From NCBI RefSeq assembly GCF_013177735.1, contig NZ_WOEZ01000069.1, forward strand, positions 1 to 44,229: DNA of 44,229 nucleotides, read 5' to 3'. Shown piece by piece: positions 25,392-33,860 of this stretch. The notes under the pieces are model-generated. The model searched no databases. It was given only the letters and a program-made list of their open reading frames with translations, and was not told the DNA's origin. The stretch comes from Paraburkholderia elongata (GTDB taxonomy: Bacteria; Pseudomonadota; Gammaproteobacteria; Burkholderiales; Burkholderiaceae). The position numbers and the translations under genes were made by a program. Within the stretch, counting starts at the first letter, position 1; every line of letters starts with the position of its first letter.

Positions 25392-26351
25392 GTGGAACTA
25401 CGAGCGCTGCGGTATTTCGTCGAAGTGGTCCGTCAACAGAGCTTCACCGTCGCCGCCGAGCAGATGTTCGTCACGCAGCCGACCATCAGCAAGATGGTCA
25501 AGTCGCTGGAAGACGAAATCGGCTCGCCGCTGCTGTTGCGCGACGGGCGCCAGATGGTGCTGACCGACGCCGGCCGGATCGTCTACCAGCGCGGTCAGGA
25601 CGTGCTGGCGGCGCATGCGCAGTTGCAGGCCGAGCTGAACGATCTCGACACGCTCGGCCGCGGCGAGCTGACCATCGGCATTCCGCCGATGGGCGGCTCG
25701 CTGTTCACGCCGGCCATCGCCGCGTTCCGCCAGCGCTACCCGAAAATCGAGCTGAAACTGTTTGAACAGGGTTCGCGCGCGATTGAAGCCGCGCTGATCC
25801 ATGGCGAGCTGGAGTTAGGTGGCGTGCTGCAACCGGTCGACCCGGAAAGCATCGAGGTGCTGCCGATGACGCGGCAATTGCTGTGGCTGGTCGCGCGCAC
25901 CGGTTCGCGCTGGGACGATCTGCACGAAGTGCCGCTCGCCGAGCTCGCCAACGAGCCGTTCGTGTTCTACGGCGAGAGCCTCGCGCTCAACGATGTCGTG
26001 CTGAATGCGTGCCGCACCGCCGGCTTTGCGCCGACCATCGTCGGGCGCAGCGGGCACTGGGATTTTATGGCGGCGCTGGTGCTGGCCGGCGTGGGCATCG
26101 CGCTGTTGCCGGCGCCGTATTGCCGCCGGCTCGACGCGGCGCAGTTCACCTGCCGCCCCGTGGTGGACCCGGAGATTCCCTGGGAAATGGCGATTGGCTG
26201 GCGTCGCAACGGCTATCTGTCGCACGCGGCGCGCGCATGGCTGGAGGTGGCTCGCGAGACGCTGCCGGGCCAGGCCGGCGACGATTTCATGCTGGGGCCG
26301 GGTATCGGTGTGAGCGGCATCACGGCACCTGTTCAGACACCGCCGTCGTAA
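25392..26351 (+). CDS. LysR family transcriptional regulator
   Basis: A 319-residue regulator. The N-terminal winged HTH covers about residues 1-60 (ELRALRYFVEVVRQQSFTVAAEQ, then TQPTISKMVKSLEDE as recognition helix region), followed by the linker helix and an effector-binding domain from about residue 90 (GELTIGIPPMGGSLFTPAI). It is closest in feel to CidR/YwbI-type regulators, but the ligand is not evident. The GTG at 25392 is the only start giving the conserved MELRALRYF beginning; GGAG lies ten bases before it. Neighbours are a divergent glycosyltransferase and a convergent OmpA-like gene, so the regulated target is not obvious. Confidence 0.9.
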   Translation: MELRALRYFVEVVRQQSFTVAAEQMFVTQPTISKMVKSLEDEIGSPLLLRDGRQMVLTDAGRIVYQRGQDVLAAHAQLQAELNDLDTLGRGELTIGIPPMGGSLFTPAIAAFRQRYPKIELKLFEQGSRAIEAALIHGELELGGVLQPVDPESIEVLPMTRQLLWLVARTGSRWDDLHEVPLAELANEPFVFYGESLALNDVVLNACRTAGFAPTIVGRSGHWDFMAALVLAGVGIALLPAPYCRRLDAAQFTCRPVVDPEIPWEMAIGWRRNGYLSHAARAWLEVARETLPGQAGDDFMLGPGIGVSGITAPVQTPPS

Positions 26352-26383
26352 ATGCGGCCACCGCAAACGCGGCCGGCCAAATG

Positions 26384-26423
26384 ACAACATGCCGCCTGGC
26401 GCGAACCGGGCGGCATGTTGTCT
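26384..26423 (+). terminator. Terminator hairpin after the LysR gene
   Basis: GACAACATGCCGCC (26384-26397) and GGCGGCATGTTGTC (26410-26423) form a perfect 14-bp stem with a 12-base loop. It lies between convergent genes and should act in both directions, although T runs are short. Confidence 0.75.
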
Positions 26424-26435
26424 TGGCAAAGCTGA

Positions 26436-26506
26436 CCTCCAAGGCTTATCTCAAAGGCCCACCTCAAAGGTGCACCTCAGAGACGTACCTCCAAGGCTAC
26501 CTAAGC
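26436..26506. repeat. Degenerate 13-bp tandem repeat array, five to six units
   Basis: Units begin at 26436, 26449, 26462, 26475 and 26488 with ACCTCCAAGG, ATCTCAAAGG, ACCTCAAAGG, ACCTCAGAGA and ACCTCCAAGG, and a partial ACCTAAG follows at 26500. On the minus strand the consensus is roughly CCTTTGAGGT. The array ends 7 bp from the stop codon of the OmpA-like gene. No function known. Confidence 0.75.
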
Positions 26507-26513
26507 GCCGTCA

Positions 26514-28268
26514 TTACTGCTTCGCGACAAACTCGATGCGGCGGTTGGCAAAGCGGCCGCTTGCGGTATCGTTGCTCGCGACCGGACGCGCGTCGCCGTA
26601 ACCTTGCGCGACCAGCGAATCCGCCGGCACACCCGTCTTCACGAGATACGCGCGGACCGATTCCGCGCGCTTCTTGGACAGTTGCAGATTGGCTTGTGCG
26701 CCGCCGACATTGTCCGAATAGCCGGCCACTTCAAGCTTCGCCGTCTTGCCGTTGCGCACGCAGGCTTTCAACACCTGCGCCGACTGGTTCAGATCTTCCA
26801 GTGCCGAGGCCGGCACGCGCGCGCCGGCGCTTGCAAAGTTGATCACCTGCAGGTTCAACACCTTGACCACATCCGCTACCGCACATGAGCTGTCCGGCGT
26901 GAGCAGGCCCTTGATCGCGCCGCGGAAATTCTCGGTTGCGTTGGCGACGGCCTGTTCGACGTTGAACGAACCGATCTGATACGACGCGCCGAACAGCGAC
27001 TTGAGTTTGTCGAGCCAGCCGAGCTTCGCGTTCGCCGCGCTGCCGCTCAGCTCCACGTGCGAGCCGTCCACTTTCACTTCCGCGCCCGGCAATGCCATCA
27101 GCGGCAGCAGGCCGTCCAGATGAACGAGCCAGTCGGCCGGCTTGGTGTCCTGATCGACCGTGACGTTCGCGACGAAATGGTCAGCACCGAAGCGCTTTGT
27201 CAGCGCGTCAATCAGGTGGGTCTTTTCGACTTCGCTGTCGACCGTCGCGGTGAGCGTCGGCTTGCCGGCGGCGTCGACCGTGAAACTGAGCTGGCTGTCC
27301 TGGGTCGGCGCGGGTGCGGCGGCTGGTTGCTGCGCTTCGCTCGCGGCGCTTGCTGCTACCGCGGCGGGCGTGAAAGCCGCGACATCACTAACCGCAGGCG
27401 TTGAGGCCGCGGCGGCCGAGGCCTCAGCCGGTGCGGACGCGGGCTGCGCAGTTGCCGCGGCTTCCGCGCTACTGCGCTCGCTGCTTTGTTCGCCGCGTTG
27501 CTCGTTATGGCAACCGCGCAGGAACAGGAAAGCCAGCACCGCAGCGATCGCCGCGAGCAGCCACCACACCCACTTGCGCGAACGGCGCTCTTCGCGCACC
27601 ACCGCGTCGGCCGGCACGCGGATGCTCGACAGAGCCTCGGCCACCGGCTTGGCGGCAGGCGTCGGATGGTCGATGTGTGCCGAGACCGCTTTCAGCTGCG
27701 ACAGAATATTGCCGGCGAATGCGCCGAGTCCGCTCAGGCCGAGGCCGGCCATCAGACGGTCGTTCAGGTACGGCGAAATGGCCGGCAGTTGATGGCTCAG
27801 CAGGGTCGGCAGTTGGCCGACGTTGCCCTGACCTTCGAGAAAATGCCGCTTCAGCACGCCCAGCAGCGTTGCGCCGACGATACCCGTCATGGCGTGCGTC
27901 GCATGCGCCGGCACGCCGGTTTGGGTCGCGACTTCGTCGCTGAGCGTATCGACGCGGCGATCGAGTACACGCTCGAGCAACTGGCGCCCCACGCCTTCCA
28001 ACTGGCTCACGCCGGTGGTGCTGCCGAGCAGTTGCGGCAACTGCTCGGCGATGTGGCCGTTCACCTCATGCGAGACGATTGTTGCGAACAGCGAACGCGC
28101 GCCGTCGAGCGTCGCGCCCTTCTGCATCAGGCCTGCGACCAGCGCCGGGCCAGTCGTTGCAAGCACCTTCTGGGTTGCGTCCGGCGGCAGCCCGAAGCGG
28201 GCCGCCAGCTGTCGCACGACACCGTCCGTCAACGCGGACTGAATCAGCTGAATCACATTGATACTCAT
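26514..28268 (-). CDS. DUF937-transmembrane-OmpA family envelope protein
   Basis: A 584-residue protein with three parts. Residues 1 to about 200 are a helical DUF937-type domain (INVIQLIQSALTDGVVRQLA onward). One membrane span lies at about 232-251 (KWVWWLLAAIAAVLAFLFL), preceded by EERRSRK. Then come an Ala/Ser-rich linker (about 260-325), a BON-like middle region, and a C-terminal OmpA peptidoglycan-binding domain with LEVAGYSDNVGG and NLQLSKKRAESVRAYL. There is no N-terminal signal peptide, so DUF937 should stay in the cytoplasm while OmpA faces the cell wall. The ATG at 28268 is chosen over the upstream in-frame codon by its domain start. Confidence 0.88.
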   Translation of the reverse strand: MSINVIQLIQSALTDGVVRQLAARFGLPPDATQKVLATTGPALVAGLMQKGATLDGARSLFATIVSHEVNGHIAEQLPQLLGSTTGVSQLEGVGRQLLERVLDRRVDTLSDEVATQTGVPAHATHAMTGIVGATLLGVLKRHFLEGQGNVGQLPTLLSHQLPAISPYLNDRLMAGLGLSGLGAFAGNILSQLKAVSAHIDHPTPAAKPVAEALSSIRVPADAVVREERRSRKWVWWLLAAIAAVLAFLFLRGCHNEQRGEQSSERSSAEAAATAQPASAPAEASAAAASTPAVSDVAAFTPAAVAASAASEAQQPAAAPAPTQDSQLSFTVDAAGKPTLTATVDSEVEKTHLIDALTKRFGADHFVANVTVDQDTKPADWLVHLDGLLPLMALPGAEVKVDGSHVELSGSAANAKLGWLDKLKSLFGASYQIGSFNVEQAVANATENFRGAIKGLLTPDSSCAVADVVKVLNLQVINFASAGARVPASALEDLNQSAQVLKACVRNGKTAKLEVAGYSDNVGGAQANLQLSKKRAESVRAYLVKTGVPADSLVAQGYGDARPVASNDTASGRFANRRIEFVAKQ

Positions 28269-28326
28269 CGCTTCGCTTCCTTGAGTTCCCGAACGCGCCA
28301 CCTGACGCGCTCCTTTTCGCGGCGCG

Positions 28327-28332
28327 ATTATA
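28327..28332 (-). promoter_or_regulatory. -10 element of the DUF937-OmpA gene
   Basis: A perfect TATAAT on the minus strand, 59 bases before the ATG. The matching -35 position reads CGTTTA, a weak match. The 28333-28395 stretch is AT-rich. Confidence 0.55.
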
Positions 28333-28395
28333 GGTTTGGGGAAATCTCATAAACGAAACGGCACAATTTATGACGAATTAACCGACGTTCGCCTA

Positions 28396-28431
28396 AATAT
28401 TCTTATATTTGCAACCAAGATTAAGAATATT
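28396..28431. repeat. Perfect 10-bp AT-rich inverted repeat
   Basis: AATATTCTTA (28396-28405) and TAAGAATATT (28422-28431) face each other across 16 bp. It starts 9 bp after the GMC oxidoreductase stop and lies upstream of the DUF937-OmpA promoter. It could be an operator or a low-GC transcription-end stem. Confidence 0.6.
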
Positions 28432-28440
28432 GCTGCTCCC

Positions 28441-30090
28441 TCAAGTCGCCACGCCGGCGACTCCCGTCGACGCCATTGCGTGCACGGTTTGCCCTTCGCG
28501 CCGACTCCCCGCGATCAGTTCGGCCGCGCGCTCGCCGATCATCACCGTCGGCGAATTCGTGTTGCCGCCGACCAGCGTCGGCATCACGGACGCATCGACG
28601 ATCCGCAGTCCCGCCACGCCGCGCACCCGCAACTGCGGATCGACCACCGATTGCGCATCTCCGCCCATACGGCAAGTTGCCACCGGGTGATAGATTGTGT
28701 CGGCATGCTCGGCAATGGTCCGGCGCAACTCCCCCTCGGTCTGGCCGGAATGCGTGTACAACTCCTTGCCGCCATGCAGCGCCAGCGAAGGCGCGTCGAG
28801 AATGCGCCGCGCCATCTGCGTGCCTTCCACCAGCAGGTCGAGATCGCGTGAATCGCTGAAAAAACGCGGATCGATCACCGGTGCGGTGCGCGCGTCGGCG
28901 CTCGCGAGCGTCACCGTGCCGCGGCTGTGCGGCCGCAACACGCACACGTGCAGCGAATAACCATGGCCCCAGTGCATATGGCGGTTGTGGTCGTCGACAA
29001 TCGCCGCGCAGAAATGCAGTTGCAGGTCCGGGCGCTCGAGCGTCGGCCGGCTCTTCAGAAACCCGCCCGCTTCGGCGACGTTGCTCGACAGCATGCCCTT
29101 CCCATGCCGCATGAAGGTCGCAAATTGCGGCAGCATCCGCGCGATGCCGCGAATCGAGAAGCCGGTCGGCTCGATCGACGACACCCGTTTGTTGATCGTG
29201 AAGTCGACGTGGTCGATCAGGTTCTGGCCCACCTCGGGCGCATCGTGCAGCACGGCAATACCAAGCGACTGCAAATGCGCCGCCGGTCCGATGCCCGAGC
29301 ACATCAGCAGTTGCGGCGAATTGAACGCGCCCGCGGCCAGCACCACTTCGGCGCGCGCTTCAAGCGTCTCGGTACGGCCACCGCGCACGATTTCGACGCC
29401 GCTCGCGCGCTTGCCGTCGAAGGTCACGCGCAGCACCGTCGCATCGGCGATCGTATGGAGATTGGGGCGCTCGCGATCGTAAATATAGGCTCGCGCGACG
29501 CTGCAGCGCCGTCCGTCGCGCTGCGTCACCTGATAGAAGCCGACGCCTTCCTGGTCCGCGCCGTTGAAGTCGTTGTTCGGTTTGTAACCGGCTTCGGTCG
29601 CGGCCTGCACGAAACGCTTCGAAAACGGATTGCGATAGCGCAGATCGGACACCGTCAGCGGGCCGTCCGCGCCGTGCCATGCATCGGCGCCGCGCTCGTT
29701 GCCTTCGGCGCGGCGGAAATACGGCAGCACGTCGGCCCACGACCAGCCTTCGCAGCCGAGCTGCGCCCACTCGTCGTAATCGAGCGGATGGCCGCGCGTG
29801 TAGATCATTGCGTTGATCGCGCTCGACCCGCCGAAGCCCCGTCCGCGCGGCTGATAGCCCTGGCGTCCGGCGAGCCCCGGCTGGGGCGTCGTCAGATAGC
29901 CGTAGTTGGTCTTGAGTTTGTGCGGCACGACGGCCGCCACGCCCACCGGCATGTTCACGAACAGATTGCGGTCCGTATGCGGGCCGGCTTCGATCAGGGC
30001 GATCGTGGCGTCCGGGCAGCTATCCGCCAGACGGCTCGCGAGCGAGCAGCCGCCCGAGCCCGCACCGACGATAATGTAGTCGTATTGCAT
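28441..30090 (-). CDS. GMC family FAD oxidoreductase (alcohol/choline dehydrogenase-like)
   Basis: A 549-residue flavoprotein that oxidises an alcohol to an aldehyde. The N-terminal ADP-binding motif VGAGSGGCSLASRL starts near residue 8. GMC signature 1 covers GFGGSSAINAMIYTRG (about 86-101), and signature 2 is GAFNSPQLLMCSGIGP. The C-terminal active-site region has YHPVATCRMGGDA and NTNSPTVMIGERAAE, including the catalytic histidines. It resembles AlkJ/choline-dehydrogenase types, but the substrate is not fixed. The ATG at 30090 has GGAGGAG before it. The gene is divergent from the AidB-like gene, and an aldehyde dehydrogenase follows that one, hinting at a shared oxidation route. Confidence 0.92.
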   Translation of the reverse strand: MQYDYIIVGAGSGGCSLASRLADSCPDATIALIEAGPHTDRNLFVNMPVGVAAVVPHKLKTNYGYLTTPQPGLAGRQGYQPRGRGFGGSSAINAMIYTRGHPLDYDEWAQLGCEGWSWADVLPYFRRAEGNERGADAWHGADGPLTVSDLRYRNPFSKRFVQAATEAGYKPNNDFNGADQEGVGFYQVTQRDGRRCSVARAYIYDRERPNLHTIADATVLRVTFDGKRASGVEIVRGGRTETLEARAEVVLAAGAFNSPQLLMCSGIGPAAHLQSLGIAVLHDAPEVGQNLIDHVDFTINKRVSSIEPTGFSIRGIARMLPQFATFMRHGKGMLSSNVAEAGGFLKSRPTLERPDLQLHFCAAIVDDHNRHMHWGHGYSLHVCVLRPHSRGTVTLASADARTAPVIDPRFFSDSRDLDLLVEGTQMARRILDAPSLALHGGKELYTHSGQTEGELRRTIAEHADTIYHPVATCRMGGDAQSVVDPQLRVRGVAGLRIVDASVMPTLVGGNTNSPTVMIGERAAELIAGSRREGQTVHAMASTGVAGVAT

Positions 30091-30134
30091 CCGCTCCTCC
30101 TGGTGGGGCCGCGTTGCTCGCAGACCCTGTCTCT

Positions 30135-30255
30135 GTCGGTCGGAGTTAGCGCTTTAGCTGTCGATCGGAGTTCGCGCTTTAGCGCGCTACTCCGATCCCA
30201 TGCAAAGCTCGCTACTCCGATCCCATGCAAAGCTCGTTACTCCGATCCCATGCAA
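30135..30255. repeat. Head-to-head array of 25-bp repeats (two plus three copies)
   Basis: Two tandem units start at 30135 and 30160 (GTCGGTCGGAGTTAGCGC and GTCGATCGGAGTTCGCGC). Three more, at 30187, 30212 and 30237 (CTACTCCGATCCCATGCAA), are the same repeat inverted. At the junction GATCGGAGT (30163-30171) pairs with ACTCCGATC (30189-30197) around an inner GCGC/GCGC stem. The array fills the 437-bp gap between the divergent GMC and AidB-like genes. From 30256 to 30527 I see only weak -10-like boxes (minus TACAAT at 30298-30293; plus TATGAT at 30370-30375). Confidence 0.8.
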
Positions 30256-30527
30256 GCGATTGCAGCACACTTGTCTACGTGTGTTTCATCGGCATTGTAG
30301 GGAGCGTTCGGGCGCGACGGCGCGTTCATGTCAGAGCGATTCCTCTAAACGAAAGCCCGCCCGCGACCCTATGATGAAAGACGCGCATGCGCCCGCCAGG
30401 CCGCTGCGCACGGCATTCAAACACGGCGCCCGGCGCGCCGTCCTCAGAGCGTGCGGCACGACACGCGGCGATAAAACAGCACACCGTCGATCAGCGACGG
30501 CGCGCATCCGGTGAACGGAGACAGCAG

Positions 30528-32213
30528 ATGGAACGGCACAGCTTCGGCCACACCCACGACGTGACAAATCAAGCGCCTCCGCTCGCGGACTACAACCTGT
30601 TTTCGAGCGACGTGGCGTTGTCCGCCGCCCTCGAACGCGAAGGGGCCGCGTGGCATCGCGAGGCCTTGCAGCGGCACGGAGCGGCACTCACCACACCGGA
30701 GACACTCGCGCTTGCCGAACTGGCGAACCGCCACGCGCCCGAACTTTTCACGCACAGCCCGCGCGGCGAACGCATCGATGCGCTGGAGTTTCATCCTTCG
30801 TGGCATACGCTGCTGTCGCTGTTGCGCCGCGAAGGCCTGCACGCCTTGCCGTTTTCGGATCCGCAGCGCGGTGCGATGGTCGCGCGTTGCGCCGGCTACT
30901 TCCTGCACGCGCAACTCGAATCCGGCTCCCTCTGCCCGCTGACGATGACCTTCGCGAGCATCCCGGTGTTGCAACGCGAACCCGCGTTGTTCGACACGCT
31001 GCGCGACAAGCTCTACGCCCGCGAACACGATCCACGCGATGTGCCGCTCACGCAAAAAACCTCAGCGATGATCGGCATGGGAATGACCGAGAAACAAGGC
31101 GGCTCGGACGTGCGCAGCAACCAGACCCGTGCGTATGCCACACGCGGCAGCGGCCGTGGCGCGGAATACCGCCTTGTCGGTCACAAATGGTTTTTCTCCG
31201 CGCCGCAATGCGACGCCCATCTGGTGCTCGCCCGCACCGACGATCACGAAGGCCTCTCATGCTTCTTCGTGCCGCGCTTCGCGCCGGACGGCAGCAAGAA
31301 CGCCGTGCAGATCCAGCGTCTGAAAGACAAACTCGGCAACCGCTCGAATGCCAGCAGCGAGGTCGAATTTTTCGACGCATTCGGCATCATGATCGGCGAC
31401 GAAGGCCGTGGCGTGCCGACCATTATCGAAATGGCGAACTACACACGGCTCGATTGCGTGATCGGCAGCGCGGCCTTGATGCGTGCGGCGCTGGTGCAGG
31501 CGATCCACCATGCACGGCACCGCAGCGCCTTCGGCCGGCAGCTGGCCGATCAGCCGCTGATGCGCAATGTGCTCGCCGACCTGGCGCTGGAATCGGAAGC
31601 CGCGACGGTGCTGTTCATGCGGCTCGCGCGCGCTTTCGAAGAGTCGGCCGATGCGTCGTCGGCCGCGCCCGCCGAACGCGCATGGCGCCGGATCGTCACC
31701 CCGGCTGCGAAGTACTGGGTCTGCAAGCGCACGCTGGAATTCACCGGCGAGGCGATGGAAGTGTGGGGCGGCAACGGTTATGTCGAAACCGGTCCGATGG
31801 CGCGCTTCTATCGTGAAGCGCCCGTGAACTCGATCTGGGAAGGCTCGGGCAATGTGATGTGTCTCGACGTGCTGCGCGCCATGGAGCGCGAGCCCGACGC
31901 GGCGCAGGCCTTGTTCGCCGCATGGCAAGCGGATGCGCAAGGGCACCCGGCTTTGAGCGCCGCGCTTGGCAAGCTCGCCGCCACACTCAACGGACCCGCC
32001 GAACATCGCGAAGCATCCGCGCGACGGATCGCGCAGCAGATCGTGCTGATCGCGCAGGCCACCTTGCTCCTGAAGCATGCGCCGGCGGAAGTCGCCGAGG
32101 CCTTCATCGCGACGCGTCTCGCCGACGGCTGCGGCGAGAGCGGCCGTGTGTACGGCACGCTGCCGGCCACGTTAGACCACGCGGCGATCATCGAAAGAGC
32201 TTTTCCCGCTTGA
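30528..32213 (+). CDS. AidB-like acyl-CoA dehydrogenase family protein
   Basis: A 561-residue flavoprotein, longer than ordinary acyl-CoA dehydrogenases (about 380) and matching the AidB branch. The FAD region carries GMGMTEKQGGSDVRSNQT near residue 180 and FFSAPQCDAHLVLART. The C-terminal region has AMEVWGGNGYVE and the AidB-type IWEGSGNVMCLDVLRA with the acidic active-site residue. AidB of E. coli has isovaleryl-CoA dehydrogenase activity and binds DNA in the alkylation response; here the metabolic or protective role is unknown. The ATG at 30528 has GGAG seven bases before it. A terminator follows. Confidence 0.9.
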   Translation: MERHSFGHTHDVTNQAPPLADYNLFSSDVALSAALEREGAAWHREALQRHGAALTTPETLALAELANRHAPELFTHSPRGERIDALEFHPSWHTLLSLLRREGLHALPFSDPQRGAMVARCAGYFLHAQLESGSLCPLTMTFASIPVLQREPALFDTLRDKLYAREHDPRDVPLTQKTSAMIGMGMTEKQGGSDVRSNQTRAYATRGSGRGAEYRLVGHKWFFSAPQCDAHLVLARTDDHEGLSCFFVPRFAPDGSKNAVQIQRLKDKLGNRSNASSEVEFFDAFGIMIGDEGRGVPTIIEMANYTRLDCVIGSAALMRAALVQAIHHARHRSAFGRQLADQPLMRNVLADLALESEAATVLFMRLARAFEESADASSAAPAERAWRRIVTPAAKYWVCKRTLEFTGEAMEVWGGNGYVETGPMARFYREAPVNSIWEGSGNVMCLDVLRAMEREPDAAQALFAAWQADAQGHPALSAALGKLAATLNGPAEHREASARRIAQQIVLIAQATLLLKHAPAEVAEAFIATRLADGCGESGRVYGTLPATLDHAAIIERAFPA

Positions 32214-32258
32214 AGCCAGCTGGACGGATCGACCGGGATTCCACGTTTCAGGTTTGAA

Positions 32259-32282
32259 GCGGGCGAACCCGCCCGCGCTTTT
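32259..32282 (+). terminator. Terminator after the AidB-like gene
   Basis: GCGGGCG (32259-32265) and CGCCCGC (32270-32276) form a 7-bp stem with an AACC loop, and GC followed by TTTT comes next. A short ACAC-rich run with a 10-bp rhythm lies at 32311-32333. Confidence 0.7.
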
Positions 32283-32384
32283 GCAAAGCCTTTCGCAAGA
32301 CCGTCGCAACACACGACGACACACGACAACACACCGATAAGCGCGATTCAACGCGCATTGCTATCCATCAGGGAGTGGACATCT

Positions 32385-33803
32385 ATGAAGAACGATCTGC
32401 CGGAAGTCGCCGCGCTCGAAGCGCTGCTGCGCGATCAACGCCATGCTTATTTGCGCGCGCCGTATCCGTCGTGGGAAGCCCGTGCCGGGCATCTGAAAGC
32501 ACTGCGCAAAGTCATGCTCGACAACCGCGACGCACTCGCCGACGCGATGAACGCCGACTTCGGCAATCGCGCGAAACAGGAAGTGCTGCTCGCCGAATTT
32601 CTGCTGCTGAAAGAAGAGATCGACGCCGCGCTCAGGCACGGCAAACGCTGGATGAAAGCACAGCGCCGAAGCACCAACAAGTGGCTGATGCCGGCGCGCG
32701 CGAAAGTCGTGCCGCAGCCGCTCGGCGTGGTCGGCATCATCGTGCCGTGGAATTATCCGGTGCTGCTCGCCACCGGTCCGCTGATCAGTGCGCTGACGGC
32801 GGGCAACCGCGCCATCATCAAGATGTCCGAATTGACGCCGCGCACCTCGGAGCTATTCGAGCAGCTGATCGGCCAGACCTTCGCACGCGATCACGTCGCC
32901 GTAGTGAACGGCGACGCCGCGCTCGCCGCCGCGTTCAGCGCGCAACCGTTCGACCATCTGCTGTTCACCGGCTCGACCAAGGTCGGCCATGAAGTGATGC
33001 GGGCCGCCGCCGAACATCTGACGCCGGTCACGCTGGAGCTCGGTGGCAAGTCGCCGGCCATCATCGGTCAGCATGCACGCTTCGACAACGCGGTGGATAA
33101 CCTCGTCGCCGGCAAGACGCTCAACGCGGGCCAGACCTGCGTCGCCCCGGACTATGTGCTGGTGCCGCGCGGCAAGGAGCAGGCGTTCATCGACCGGGCG
33201 CGCGCGCGGATGGCGAAGATGTACCCGGACTTTGCGCACAACCTCGATTACACGTCGATCATCTCCGAGCGGCACTTCGCGCGGCTGCAGCGTCTTGCCG
33301 ATGAAGCGCAGGCCGCCGGCGCGCAACTGCACACGCTCACCGACAGCACGCCGGACGAGGCAAGCCGCCGCTTCCCGCTGATCGCCGTCACGAATGCGCC
33401 GGACGAAAGCGCACTGATGCAGGAGGAGATCTTCGGCCCGCTGCTGCCGATCGTTTCTTATGACACGCTCGACGACGCGATCGCGTGGATCAACGCGCGT
33501 CCGCGTCCGCTCGCGCTGTATCTCTACGCCGACGACACCGCGACCATCGAACGCGTCACGCGCGACACCATCGCGGGCGGCATGGCGATCAACGAAACGC
33601 TGATGCATCTGGCGTGCGAAAGCCTGCCGTTCGGCGGCGTCGGTGCGAGCGGGATGGGGGCGTATCACGGTTACGAAGGCTTCGTGACCTTCTCGAAGAT
33701 GAAGCCGGTGCTGACGCAGGCGCGCCTGAACGCGCGCGGATGGATTTCACCGCCGTACGGCAAGCGGGTGAATGCGCTACTGAAGCTGATGATGCGGTTT
33801 TGA
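32385..33803 (+). CDS. Aldehyde dehydrogenase, coniferyl-aldehyde type
   Basis: A 472-residue NAD(P)-dependent aldehyde dehydrogenase that turns an aldehyde into an acid. It has the cofactor motif IIVPWNYPVLLATGPLISAL near 119, TGSTKVGHEVM, the general-base region TLELGGKSPAII near 215, and the catalytic cysteine in NAGQTCVAPDYVLVP near 250. EEIFGPLLPIV and LPFGGVGASGMGAYHG complete the pattern, which is that of the coniferyl aldehyde dehydrogenase group. The true substrate may be an aromatic or medium-chain aldehyde. GGGAG lies before the ATG at 32385. It probably has its own promoter, since a terminator precedes it. Confidence 0.92.
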   Translation: MKNDLPEVAALEALLRDQRHAYLRAPYPSWEARAGHLKALRKVMLDNRDALADAMNADFGNRAKQEVLLAEFLLLKEEIDAALRHGKRWMKAQRRSTNKWLMPARAKVVPQPLGVVGIIVPWNYPVLLATGPLISALTAGNRAIIKMSELTPRTSELFEQLIGQTFARDHVAVVNGDAALAAAFSAQPFDHLLFTGSTKVGHEVMRAAAEHLTPVTLELGGKSPAIIGQHARFDNAVDNLVAGKTLNAGQTCVAPDYVLVPRGKEQAFIDRARARMAKMYPDFAHNLDYTSIISERHFARLQRLADEAQAAGAQLHTLTDSTPDEASRRFPLIAVTNAPDESALMQEEIFGPLLPIVSYDTLDDAIAWINARPRPLALYLYADDTATIERVTRDTIAGGMAINETLMHLACESLPFGGVGASGMGAYHGYEGFVTFSKMKPVLTQARLNARGWISPPYGKRVNALLKLMMRF

Positions 33804-33860
33804 CGGGGCGGCCATCCGGGCGGCGGGCAACCGTGGGTCGGCCATCCGGGGGCGGCCGCC

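Noticed and set aside
30200..30514. Small plus-strand frame through the 25-bp repeats
   Set aside because: It is made of the repeat sequence itself and overlaps the leader of the AidB-like gene, with no family resemblance.
33804..33860. Repeated CGGCCATCCGGG in the gap between the aldehyde dehydrogenase and fhlB-like genes
   Set aside because: Two short copies between convergent genes; too little sequence to call an element.
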